64,000 bases of DNA from Allgaiera indica (GTDB lineage Bacteria; Pseudomonadota; Alphaproteobacteria; Rhodobacterales; Rhodobacteraceae): NCBI RefSeq assembly GCF_900106675.1, contig NZ_FNOB01000004.1, positions 124,001 to 188,000 of the forward strand. Reading direction: 5' to 3'. The translations under genes and the position numbers were made by a program. Of the stretch, positions 46,887 to 55,068 are shown piece after piece; positions within the stretch are counted from its first letter, which is position 1, and each line of letters opens with the position of its first letter. The notes under the pieces are model-generated. The model searched no databases, was not told the origin of the DNA, and worked only from the letters and a program-made list of their open reading frames with translations.

Positions 46887-48220
46887 CAGCCCAGCACCTT
46901 TCCAAGCAGCGCGCGTGTTTGCTGCAGGGGGATGTTCTCTTGCGCGGATTGCCGCAGGAAGGCCTCCATCTCCGGGGCACGGGCAAGGGCCTCGTCCAGC
47001 ACGGTGTCGCGGCCCGGGGCATAGGCGCCGATATCGACGAGTTCGCGCTTTTCCTGAAGCCGCGACCACAGAAAGCGAAACCGCATCGCCCAGGCCTTGT
47101 GATCGGCACCGACCAGCGAAGGCATCGGCCGTGACAGCGACATCGACACGTCGATCGGCGGGTAGACGCCGGCCTCGCTCATCCGGCGCGACAGCACGAT
47201 ATGCCCGTCTAGCACCGAGCGCGCGGTGTCGGCCACGGGGTCTGCGACATGATCGTCGCCCTCGACCAGCACGGTATAGACCCCGGTGACAGAGCCTTCG
47301 CCCGCGCGCCCCATCCCGGCGCGTTCGACATAGCCCGCAAGCCGCGCGAAGACCGAGGGCGGATAGCCCCGCGTCGCCGCCGGCTCGCCCACCGACAGGC
47401 CGATCTCGCGCCCCGCCATCGCCAGACGGGTCAGCGAATCGACCAGCAGCAGCACGTTGCGGCCCTCGGCCCGGAAGGCTTCGGCGATGGCGGCGGCGCG
47501 TTCGGCGCCCAATACGCGCGCCAGCGGCGGCGTGTCGGCGGCGCTGACCACCACGACCGAACGCGACAGCGCATCGCCCAGGTGGTCGTCGATGAATTCG
47601 CGCACCTCGCGGCCGCGTTCTCCGATCATCGCGACGACGCAGCAATCGACCTGTGCGTGGCGTGCGATCATGCCCAGCAGGGTGCTTTTGCCGACACCGC
47701 TGCCGGCGAACAGGCCGGTGCGCATCCCCAGGCCCAGCGTCGCCAGCCCGTTGATCGCCCGCACGCCCACGTCCAGCGGCTGGGTCAGGCGCTGGCGGTG
47801 CATCGGGTTGATCGCCACGCCTTCCAGCGGCCAAAGCTGCGCCGATGCCGGTGGCGGGCGGTCATCGAGCGGCGCGCCATAGGCATCGAGCACCCGCCCC
47901 AGCAGCGCCGGCCCCACCGCGACCGAAACGCCCCCGGGCACCGCGCTGACGCGGTCGCCGCGCTGCAGCCCCTTCAGGCTGCGATCGGCCATCAGCAGGG
48001 TCAGGCGTTCGCGAAATCCCACCACCTCGGCGTCGATCTCGCCGGTGCGGGTGGCGATCCGGCAGCGCGACCCGATCGGAACCCCGAGGCCGCTGGCCGC
48101 GATCACCTCGCCCTCGGTGCCCAGCACGGCGCCGCAGCGCGCGACCGGCGACAGGGCCGGCAGGTGGCCTTGCAGCCAGTCCTGCGCGGCGCGGGTGATA
48201 TCGGGCGGGGCGTCAGACAT
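46886..48220 (-). CDS. fliI: Flagellar export ATPase FliI
   Basis: F1-beta-like ATPase of 444 residues. Walker A GSGVGKST is at 173-180, with AMIGERGREVREFI and LLLVDSLTRLAMAGREIGLS as family signatures, and PPSVFARLAGYVERAG near the C-terminal third. It powers the unloading of export substrates with FliH and FliJ. ATG 48220 is chosen because it overlaps the fliH stop by 8 nt (ATGTCTGA). Confidence 0.95.
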   Translation of the reverse strand: MSDAPPDITRAAQDWLQGHLPALSPVARCGAVLGTEGEVIAASGLGVPIGSRCRIATRTGEIDAEVVGFRERLTLLMADRSLKGLQRGDRVSAVPGGVSVAVGPALLGRVLDAYGAPLDDRPPPASAQLWPLEGVAINPMHRQRLTQPLDVGVRAINGLATLGLGMRTGLFAGSGVGKSTLLGMIARHAQVDCCVVAMIGERGREVREFIDDHLGDALSRSVVVVSAADTPPLARVLGAERAAAIAEAFRAEGRNVLLLVDSLTRLAMAGREIGLSVGEPAATRGYPPSVFARLAGYVERAGMGRAGEGSVTGVYTVLVEGDDHVADPVADTARSVLDGHIVLSRRMSEAGVYPPIDVSMSLSRPMPSLVGADHKAWAMRFRFLWSRLQEKRELVDIGAYAPGRDTVLDEALARAPEMEAFLRQSAQENIPLQQTRALLGKVLG

Positions 48221-48881
48221 CGGCAGGCAGCGCGCGCAGGCACTGCTCCATCCGTTCGACCGAGGCATCCCAGCGGTTCAGGGCCGTGCCGGCCTCGGAT
48301 TCCAGCAGTTCGATGACGAAGCCGCCCGGTTTCATCGCGGCGTCGGGCAGCGGCCGTACGGGCGCGGGCAGGGCGGGGGTGATCTGGTCCAGCGTCTCGG
48401 GGGCGGCGCGGCAGATCAGCGGCAGCGCGTCCTGCGCGGCCTCGGCCCGGGCCTCGGCCAGGACGCGCTGCAGCAATGCCTCGCGGTCGAAGGGACGCGG
48501 CGCGCCGATCAGGGTTTCGGCCAGCACCTTGCCCAGTTCGATCGCGGCGCGGGCCATCTCTTCCTGGTGGGCCGCCTGTTCGGTCTCCAGCCGGGCTTGC
48601 AGCGCCTCGAGGCGCGCGACGGCGGGGCCGATCGCGTCGGTGATCGCGGCCAGCGCCTGTTCGCGGCCCTGGCGCAGGCCCTCGGCATGGCCTGCCTCGC
48701 GGGCCTCCTGGCGCAGGCGGGCGCGGGCCTCGGCCTCGGCGGTCTCGGCGGCGGCGCGGGCCGCGCGCTCTTGCTTGGCGCGGGTTTCGTCGGGATCGGG
48801 GCGGTCGGTGGCCGACGCCGGATCGGGCACCGCATCGGGGGCCGGATCGGCGGATGACGGGGGGCGGAACGGGTGGGTCAT
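48213..48881 (-). CDS. fliH: Flagellar export stator FliH
   Basis: Protein of 222 residues. A proline/aspartate-rich N-terminus is followed by an alanine/glutamate-rich coiled coil (about 40-130) and a C-terminal domain like the V/F-ATPase peripheral stalk (MARAAIELGKVLAETLIG, then GGFVIELLESEAGTALNRW). It binds FliI. Identification rests on this layout and on its place before fliI. ATG 48881 overlaps the upstream stop by 4 nt. Confidence 0.85.
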   Translation of the reverse strand: MTHPFRPPSSADPAPDAVPDPASATDRPDPDETRAKQERAARAAAETAEAEARARLRQEAREAGHAEGLRQGREQALAAITDAIGPAVARLEALQARLETEQAAHQEEMARAAIELGKVLAETLIGAPRPFDREALLQRVLAEARAEAAQDALPLICRAAPETLDQITPALPAPVRPLPDAAMKPGGFVIELLESEAGTALNRWDASVERMEQCLRALPADV

Positions 48882-49165
48882 GCGCGCCTCGACAGAATTG
48901 ACAAGATCCAGGGGATCCGAGCGATCGCGAAGACGACGACCTCCATCGCCGCCGCGATCAGGCCGCCCGCCGCGATCGCGATGGCGATCAGTTTCAGCGC
49001 GAAGCCACCAAGCACCAGCGACCACAGCGCGGCGGGCATGTGCAGCGCGCCCCAGCCAGCCGCGACCGAGGTGCCGGCAAGGAAAGGCCGCACCGGGCGC
49101 CGACCCTGCTGTTGCCCGCGCCCGGCATCCTTGCCGCCGGATTTTCGCCTGGTCTTGTCAGCCAT
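48878..49165 (-). CDS. Small membrane protein in the flagellar operon, function unknown
   Basis: A 95-residue protein with a very basic N-terminus (KTRRKSGGKDAGRGQQQGRR) and hydrophobic segments at about 45-68 and 70-88 (LIAIAIAAGGLIAAAMEVVV among them). It does not resemble FliL, FliO or FliP as I know them. Its start overlaps motB by 8 nt (ATGGCTGA) and its stop overlaps fliH by 4 nt, so it is translated with the stator and export genes. A role in either is possible. Confidence 0.7.
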   Translation of the reverse strand: MADKTRRKSGGKDAGRGQQQGRRPVRPFLAGTSVAAGWGALHMPAALWSLVLGGFALKLIAIAIAAGGLIAAAMEVVVFAIARIPWILSILSRRA

Positions 49166-50069
49166 GATTTGCGGCTTCCGCTTGTTTTTGGTCGGCTGGC
49201 GCCGCCTGCGCGGGTTTCGGGGCCGAGATCACGATCGACACGCGGCGGTTCTGTTGCCGGCCCTCGGCGGTGCCGTTGCTGGCGATCGGGTGGTATTTCG
49301 AAAAGCCCTCGGCGCTGAGCGCCTCGCCCGGGACGTTTTGCTTGCGAAACAGCATCACCACGCTGAGCGCGCGCGCCGTCGACAACTGCCAGTTCGACGG
49401 GAACTGCGTGGTGTGGATCGGCTTGTTGTCGGTATAGCCGTGGATCGAGATCCGATAGCCCGCAGGGATGGTGCTGAGCGTCTTGGCCAACGGCGTCAGG
49501 ATCTTCGCGGCACCCGACGTCAGGGTCGCGTCGCCGTTGGTGAACAGGATCTTGGCGTTGAGACGGATCTTGATCGACAGCGGGGTCGAGGTGACCGAGA
49601 TCGTCTTGGCCTCGATCTGCGGCTTCAGCAGCGCCTGCAACTTGAGGCGCAGCTTCGAGATGGCCGCGATCTTGGGCTGCAGGTCCTTCTGCATCTGCGC
49701 GTCGAGGCGCTGGGTGGCGGGGGTCCGGGTTTGCAGAAGATGGCGCAGCGCCTCGGGCAGCCGCAGCGTCATCGGCGCCGATGGTGCCTGCAGGGGCAGC
49801 GGCACGGGTTTGGGCAGATTGTGCATCGGCCCATGCGACGAGGCCGGCTTGCTGACCAGCGCCGGTGGCGTGCCCGAGAAGGCCAGCATCATGCTGGCGG
49901 CCATTTTCTTCATCTTCGATGTGTTCTGCGCCGAGGTCGCGTAAAGCACGATGAACAGCGCCAGCAGAAGCGTCAGAAGATCCGCGTAAGACACCATCCA
50001 GCGTTCATGGTTGGGCTTGTGGCCCTCGTCGCGCCGCGCGCGGCGGAACTGATCGCCCCCGGAACTCAT
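49158..50069 (-). CDS. motB: Flagellar motor stator protein MotB
   Basis: MotB of 303 residues. The single TM segment contains the ion-binding Asp at position 30 (MVSYADLLTLLLALFIVLYA). A plug/linker follows, and the C-terminal OmpA-like peptidoglycan-binding domain has GYTDNKPIHTTQFPSNWQLS and TAEGRQQNRRVSIVI. It anchors the stator to the cell wall. The TM contains no obvious sodium-type PomB marker, so the coupling ion is not decided. Its start shares one base with the motA stop. Confidence 0.94.
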   Translation of the reverse strand: MSSGGDQFRRARRDEGHKPNHERWMVSYADLLTLLLALFIVLYATSAQNTSKMKKMAASMMLAFSGTPPALVSKPASSHGPMHNLPKPVPLPLQAPSAPMTLRLPEALRHLLQTRTPATQRLDAQMQKDLQPKIAAISKLRLKLQALLKPQIEAKTISVTSTPLSIKIRLNAKILFTNGDATLTSGAAKILTPLAKTLSTIPAGYRISIHGYTDNKPIHTTQFPSNWQLSTARALSVVMLFRKQNVPGEALSAEGFSKYHPIASNGTAEGRQQNRRVSIVISAPKPAQAAPADQKQAEAANHG

Positions 50070-50878
50070 CAGGCGGCCTCTTTTTCTGCGGGGCTTTCGC
50101 CGGCCGCATCCGCGTTGTGGTCAAGCCCGGCGCGGCGGCGGGATTCCAGCATGTTTTCAAGACGTTCGCGCAGGCGAATCGGGTTGGCATTGCCCTTCGA
50201 CAATTGCAGCAGCCCTTCGGTGGCGATCTCGCGGTAGGTGGTGCGGCCGCCGGCGATCGCCTTCAGCCGGTTGCCCAGCGGGAAGAACACAAGGTTGGCC
50301 GCGCCGACGCCATAGATCGTGGCCACGAAGGCGGTGGCGATGCCGCCGCCCAGTTCGCTGGGGTGGTCGAGACGCAGCATGACATGGATCAGTCCCAGCA
50401 CCGCGCCAAGGATGCCCACCGTAGGGGCATAGCCGCCGGCGGCCTCCCAGACATTGCCGCCTTCGGTATTCTCGCGGTCCTCGATATCGCCCAGCTTGTA
50501 CAGCACGTCGCGCACCTCGTCGTGGCTTTGGCCAGCGACGATCTGTTCCAGCCCGATCTTCAGGAATTGATCGTTGGTCGCCTCGGCCGCGTCCTCCAGC
50601 GCCAGCGCGCTGGAATTGCGCATCAACGTGGACCAGTCGTACATGTCCTGGATCAGCGTCACCGAATCCGTGGGCGGCGGGCGCAAGAGCCAGGACACCT
50701 GCTTGAACGCATTGACGATCGCGCGCCATTCGGCATGGACAAGAAGGGCCGCAAAGGTGCCGCCGAAGACGATGCAGGCGGCGTTCAGCTTGACCAGCGA
50801 CATCAACGGGTCACCCTCGAGCTGGCTGGTGAGTAGGATCGCGGAGATCCCAAGCAGGATTCCCAGAATGGCGCTCAT
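50069..50878 (-). CDS. motA: Flagellar motor stator protein MotA
   Basis: MotA of 269 residues with four TM segments and a large cytoplasmic loop between TM2 and TM3. EGDPLMSLVKLNAACIVFGG, EAAGGYAPTVGILGAVLGLI and ATIYGVGAANLVFFPLGNRL are typical of the MotA/PomA family. The length is near PomA (about 250) rather than E. coli MotA (295). It overlaps motB by one base and the sigma factor gene by 4 nt. Confidence 0.93.
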   Translation of the reverse strand: MSAILGILLGISAILLTSQLEGDPLMSLVKLNAACIVFGGTFAALLVHAEWRAIVNAFKQVSWLLRPPPTDSVTLIQDMYDWSTLMRNSSALALEDAAEATNDQFLKIGLEQIVAGQSHDEVRDVLYKLGDIEDRENTEGGNVWEAAGGYAPTVGILGAVLGLIHVMLRLDHPSELGGGIATAFVATIYGVGAANLVFFPLGNRLKAIAGGRTTYREIATEGLLQLSKGNANPIRLRERLENMLESRRRAGLDHNADAAGESPAEKEAA

Positions 50879-51486
50879 GGGTTTTGTTTCCCTGTATTTT
50901 CAATTTCTTGATGCTGGCCTGGCTGCCTGTGGCCAAGCCCCTCGGCCAGCTGGGCAAGCGCGCGTTCGCGAAAGCGCACCGCCTGGACCTCGGTAATGCC
51001 CATGATCTGGGCGACATCCTTGTTGCGAAGCTCTTCGAGGTAGAAAAGCGAGATCGCCGTGCGTTCCTGATAGGGCAGGTGGTCGATTTCCTCGGCCAGT
51101 GCCGCGACGTCCTGGCACCGGATGATCAGATCCAGCGCGTCCGGCGGCGCGGTATCGTCGGCCTCGGCAAGAAAGCTGTCCTCGCGGCGCTTGATCGAGC
51201 CGGAGCGGCGCGAGATGTCGATCATCGCGCCCAGAACGCGGGGCTTGATGAACACGCCGAAGGGCACGCCGCGGTCCGGGTCGTAGCGATCGCGCAACTC
51301 CAGCGCGGTCAGGACGCCATGCTGGATCATGTCCTCGACCTCGGTCCAGGGCATGCGGGCGTGCAGACGCCAGGCGGTGCGGGTGATCCAGGTGCCGGCC
51401 TCGACCAGCACCTGCTGCGGGTCTGGAACGACAAGACCGCCGGTGGCATCGGCGGTGATCGTGTCGGTGTCGGTCTGAAGCGTCAT
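50875..51486 (-). CDS. fliA: FliA-like (sigma-28 family) RNA polymerase sigma factor
   Basis: Sigma factor of 203 residues, shorter than E. coli FliA (239). Region 2 is WRLHARMPWTEVEDMIQHGV through DRYDPDRGVPFGVFIKPRVL, and region 4 is YQERTAISLFYLEELRNKDV followed by AQIMGITEVQAVRFRERA. Such factors transcribe late flagellar and chemotaxis genes; FlgM is not in the window. It lies between flhA and motA with 4-nt overlaps on both sides. Confidence 0.85.
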   Translation of the reverse strand: MTLQTDTDTITADATGGLVVPDPQQVLVEAGTWITRTAWRLHARMPWTEVEDMIQHGVLTALELRDRYDPDRGVPFGVFIKPRVLGAMIDISRRSGSIKRREDSFLAEADDTAPPDALDLIIRCQDVAALAEEIDHLPYQERTAISLFYLEELRNKDVAQIMGITEVQAVRFRERALAQLAEGLGHRQPGQHQEIENTGKQNP

Positions 51487-53597
51487 TTCGCGGCCCCGTC
51501 CGGTGGTCGGATGACGCCCAGGACCGAAGTCGGCTGCGTATCGGGGATTTCATCCAGCGCGATCACCGGAAGGATGCCGCTGATCGCGCGGGCGATCAGG
51601 CGGCGGCAGGCGCCGGGCACGGCCAGCACCGGCTTGGCGCCCTGACGCGCGGCCATCTCCTTGCCCGAGGTCGCCGCGGCGCGCAACATGCGCAGCATGT
51701 TCGGTTCCGTGATCGCGCCAAGATCGTTGGCGCGCGCGGTATCGGTGGCCTTGATCACCAGGGCCTCGAATTCCGGTTCCAGCGCCAGCACCTTCAGGGT
51801 TTGCCCGTCCGACAGATAGGCGGCAAGGATCAGCCGCGAGATCCGCTGCCGCACGGCGGCCAACAGCAGTTCGGGATCGCGCGAGGCCGCGTCGGGCGCG
51901 TCGGTCATCGCCTCGGCGATGCGTTCGAAATCACGGATCGGCACGTTCTCGGACACCAGCCCCGCCAGCACCTGACGCACCATGCCCATCTGATAGCGGG
52001 TGCGCAGATCCTCGATCAGCTTGGGGTGGCTCTGGGCATGGAGGGCGACGATTTCCTCGACCTCGGCGCGGCCCAGCATCTCCCAGGCGTGGCGGCGCAG
52101 CAGGGATTCCAGATGCGTGGCGATCACGCTGGCGGGATCGACGACGGTATAGCCGGCGGTCTCGGCCTCGGCGCTGGTCGCCTGGGGGATCCACCTGGCA
52201 TCGGTGCCGAACACAGGTTCCTTCGTCGGGCGGCCGCCTTCGATCTTCTCGATCACGTTGTCGGTCTCGATCGCCAGCATCTGGTCGGGGAAGACTTCGC
52301 CGCGCCCGATCACCCCGCCGCGGATCAGAAAGCGGTATTCCTGCGGCCGGATCTTTTCTGAATCGCGCACATGGATATTGGGCAGCACAAACCCGATCTG
52401 CTTGCTGAACCGGGTGCGGATTGCCGTCAGCCGGTTCATCAGATTGGGGCGTCCGGGCGGTTGCGGCCCGATCAGCGGTACCAGCGCAAAGCCGATATCC
52501 AGGCCGAAGGGATCGACGTTCTGGATCTGCGACAGGTCCATCGCGGCGGGTTTCGTGTCGGCCGGGGTGTCGGACGGGGCCTGCGCGGCCTGGGCGGCCT
52601 CGCGCCGCTTGCGGCGGGTGCCGCGCAGGCCGATGAAGCCGAGCAGCGCGCCGAAACCCAGGAAGGGCAGATGCGCCATGCCCGGGATCAGCCCCAGCAC
52701 GATCAGAAGCCCGCCCGCGACCTGCATCGCCTCGGGGTGGCGCGCGATCTGGCCGACGATCTGGTTCGAGATGTTCTCGCCGTTCGTCACCCGGGTGACG
52801 ATCAGGCCCGCGGCGATCGAGATCGTCAGCGACGGGATCTGCGCGGCCACGCCGTCACCGATGGTCAGCAGCGTATAGGTGCGCGCCGCCACATCCAGCG
52901 GCAGCCCGTGTTGCAGCATTCCGACCAGAAGGCCGCCGATCAGGTTCACCGCCAGGATCACCATCGCCGCGACCACGTCGCCGCGCACGAATTTCGACGC
53001 GCCGTCCATGGCGCCGAAGAAATCGGCCTCGGCGCGCAATTGGGCGCGGCGGTCCTCGGCCTGACGGGCGGTCAGGGTGCCGGCGTTCACATCGGCGTCG
53101 ATCGCCATCTGCCGGCCGGGCAGCGAATCGAGCATGAATCGGGCCGAGACCTCGGCCACCCGGCTGGAACCCTTGGTGATGACCACGAAATTGATGATGA
53201 TCAGGATCGCGAAGATGATGATCCCGATCACATAGTCGCCGCCGACGACGAAGCGCCCGAAGCTTTCCACCACCGAACCGGCCGCCCCGGGCCCGGTATA
53301 GCCGTTCAGCAAGATCGCCCGCGCGGTGGCCACGTTCAGCGCCAGCCGCATCAGCGTGGTGGCCAGCAGGATCGACGGAAAGGACAACAGTTCCGACGCC
53401 TCGGTGACGTAGATCGCCGCCACCAGGATCACCATCCCGGCCGAGATGTTGACCGCGAACATCAACGAGATCGCCAGCGGCGACAGAGGCACGATCAGCA
53501 TGGTCAGCACCGCGCCCACGATCGCCGGCCCCGCCAGCCGCGAGGTCAGCGAGGGGGGCGGAAGCGCCAGCCCGGGTTTAGCGGTCGTGGCCGACAT
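51483..53597 (-). CDS. flhA: Flagellar export gate protein FlhA
   Basis: FlhA of 704 residues, the major export-gate subunit. The N-terminal half has about eight TM segments (VGAVLTMLIVPLSPLAISLM at the start) and the conserved cytoplasmic loop RVAEVSARFMLDSLPGRQMA. GDGVAAQIPSLTISIAAGLI is another landmark. The C-terminal cytoplasmic domain forms the nonameric ring and ends shortly after REMAARQG-like KEMAARQGAKPVLAVPG. The start overlaps fliQ by 20 nt and the stop overlaps fliA by 4 nt. Confidence 0.96.
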   Translation of the reverse strand: MSATTAKPGLALPPPSLTSRLAGPAIVGAVLTMLIVPLSPLAISLMFAVNISAGMVILVAAIYVTEASELLSFPSILLATTLMRLALNVATARAILLNGYTGPGAAGSVVESFGRFVVGGDYVIGIIIFAILIIINFVVITKGSSRVAEVSARFMLDSLPGRQMAIDADVNAGTLTARQAEDRRAQLRAEADFFGAMDGASKFVRGDVVAAMVILAVNLIGGLLVGMLQHGLPLDVAARTYTLLTIGDGVAAQIPSLTISIAAGLIVTRVTNGENISNQIVGQIARHPEAMQVAGGLLIVLGLIPGMAHLPFLGFGALLGFIGLRGTRRKRREAAQAAQAPSDTPADTKPAAMDLSQIQNVDPFGLDIGFALVPLIGPQPPGRPNLMNRLTAIRTRFSKQIGFVLPNIHVRDSEKIRPQEYRFLIRGGVIGRGEVFPDQMLAIETDNVIEKIEGGRPTKEPVFGTDARWIPQATSAEAETAGYTVVDPASVIATHLESLLRRHAWEMLGRAEVEEIVALHAQSHPKLIEDLRTRYQMGMVRQVLAGLVSENVPIRDFERIAEAMTDAPDAASRDPELLLAAVRQRISRLILAAYLSDGQTLKVLALEPEFEALVIKATDTARANDLGAITEPNMLRMLRAAATSGKEMAARQGAKPVLAVPGACRRLIARAISGILPVIALDEIPDTQPTSVLGVIRPPDGAAK

Positions 53598-53856
53598 GGA
53601 TCAGCTCTGGCAGGGCGCGGAAGACATGGGTGGTGTAGTCGCCGGCGCTGCGCAGCATCAGCCCGCCGCCCAGCAGCACCAGGATCACCAGCCCCGCCAC
53701 CTTCGGCACGAAACCCAGCGCGGCCTCGCGGATCTGGGTGGTGGTTTGCAAGATGGCACCGGCGACACCCAGCAGAAGGCAGACCGCCAGCCCCGGGCCG
53801 GCAAGGGCCAGGAACATCCACACGGCGCCCGCGGTGTACCAGTCCGGCAAGGTCAT
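53578..53856 (-). CDS. fliQ: Flagellar export gate protein FliQ (canonical)
   Basis: FliQ of 92 residues with two TM helices. AILQTTTQIREAALGFVPKV matches the classic FliQ loop, including FVPK. FliQ forms the export gate with FliP and FliR (usually five P, four Q, one R). The start overlaps fliN by 4 nt and the stop overlaps flhA by 20 nt. A second, divergent FliQ-like gene lies ahead of fliR at 44.3 kb. Confidence 0.92.
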   Translation of the reverse strand: MTLPDWYTAGAVWMFLALAGPGLAVCLLLGVAGAILQTTTQIREAALGFVPKVAGLVILVLLGGGLMLRSAGDYTTHVFRALPELIHVGHDR

Positions 53857-54203
53857 GAGGCATCTTCCAGGTCGTCGGGGCTGACGATCTCGGTGACGCG
53901 GATGCCGTATTTGTGGCCTTCGGTCGCGACCACTTCACCGCGCGCGATCAGGCTGCCGTTGGCGCGGATATCGATCGGATCGCCGACCGCGCGATCCAGC
54001 GGGATCACGGTGCCCTGGCGGGTTTGCCGCAGCTCCTTGATGGACATGCTGACGCGGCCGATCTCGACCGTCATCGTCACCTTCACCGCGTCGATCGAGG
54101 CGTTCTTGATCGCCCGCATCGCCTTCGACATCTCGGCCGGCGGCTCCAGCGGCTCAACCTCGACCTCGGTGGGCGCGGCGGGGTTATTGCTCTTGCTGGT
54201 CAT
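53853..54203 (-). CDS. fliN: Flagellar motor switch protein FliN
   Basis: FliN of 116 residues. A charged, proline-rich N-terminus (about 1-40) is followed by the SpoA domain: VKVTMTVEIGRVSMSIKELR, TVIPLDRAVGDPIDIRANG and HKYGIRVTEIV. It builds the C ring with FliM and FliG. ATG 54203 overlaps the fliM stop by 20 nt; the long frame upstream is a shadow of fliM. Confidence 0.92.
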   Translation of the reverse strand: MTSKSNNPAAPTEVEVEPLEPPAEMSKAMRAIKNASIDAVKVTMTVEIGRVSMSIKELRQTRQGTVIPLDRAVGDPIDIRANGSLIARGEVVATEGHKYGIRVTEIVSPDDLEDAS

Positions 54204-55068
54204 TGGCGAAATACACTCCGTAATTGGTGCCGACGGCGCCGTAGGTGATGGTGCCGACCGCGGCGCCGCCGATGATCGCGCGGGCGTCGCGGTGCAGGGC
54301 CAGGGGCAGGATATCGCCTTCCGCAAGCGCCCCCAGAGCGCCGGCGGAAAGCTGGGTCGTGCCGATCTCGAAGGCGATTTCGACGGGAACGGTGTCGATC
54401 GAGGCGGCGATGCGGTCGATCCACTGGCTATGCGCTTCCTTCTGGGATTCACCCCCCATCGGCGCGCCCAGGACCTCGCTGAAGGGTTCGAGCCCACGGT
54501 AGGGGATGGCGATCGAGACCGATCCCTCGCCCGTCGACAGGCCGAGCGTGGTGGAGAGCACGCAGAAAGGCTCGGCCGCGTCAGCGACCGAAGCCAGCGC
54601 CGAAAAACCCTCGGTGCGGACGATTTCGGCGGCGACCGGAAAATATTGCTGGAAGGCCACGTTGATGGAGGTGACGACCATCTCGACCAGGCGGCGGCCG
54701 ATGCGCGTTTCCATGATCGAGATCTGGCCGCGCGCTTGTTCGGGCCCTGCCGGGGCGGAGGCGCCGAACAATTCGTCCACCAGCGCGGCAAGCAGCGATC
54801 CTTCCAGGATCACCAGCGACAGGCCCTTGACTGGCGGCAAGGCCAGGATGCCGTACAGATTGTAGCCTGGCCGGTTGCCCAGATATTCGTCATGGCTGAG
54901 GATGCGAAACTGGCCGTCGGCCGACTGCAGGGTATAGCGGAACTCCTGGAACAGAAGCGCGCGGAAGTGGCGAAACAACCGCTCGACCACGCCGGTCATG
55001 TCCGGCAGGCGGTTGACGAAGACCGTCTCGGGGTGCAGCAGGTCGATCGCTTGATATGTCTCAGGCAT
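54184..55068 (-). CDS. fliM: Flagellar motor switch protein FliM
   Basis: FliM of 294 residues. The middle CheC-like domain starts near residue 30 (FRHFRALLFQEFRYTLQSAD) and includes MVVTSINVAFQQYFPVAAEI; the C-terminal SpoA domain has FEIGTTQLSAGALGALAEGD. The N-terminal CheY-binding motif of typical FliM (LSQ-x-EIDALL) is not visible; the protein begins METYQAIDLLHP-like PETYQAIDLLHPETVF. The start overlaps fliK by 8 nt (ATGCCTGA). The family is certain; the way it is switched is not. Confidence 0.9.
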   Translation of the reverse strand: MPETYQAIDLLHPETVFVNRLPDMTGVVERLFRHFRALLFQEFRYTLQSADGQFRILSHDEYLGNRPGYNLYGILALPPVKGLSLVILEGSLLAALVDELFGASAPAGPEQARGQISIMETRIGRRLVEMVVTSINVAFQQYFPVAAEIVRTEGFSALASVADAAEPFCVLSTTLGLSTGEGSVSIAIPYRGLEPFSEVLGAPMGGESQKEAHSQWIDRIAASIDTVPVEIAFEIGTTQLSAGALGALAEGDILPLALHRDARAIIGGAAVGTITYGAVGTNYGVYFANDQQEQ

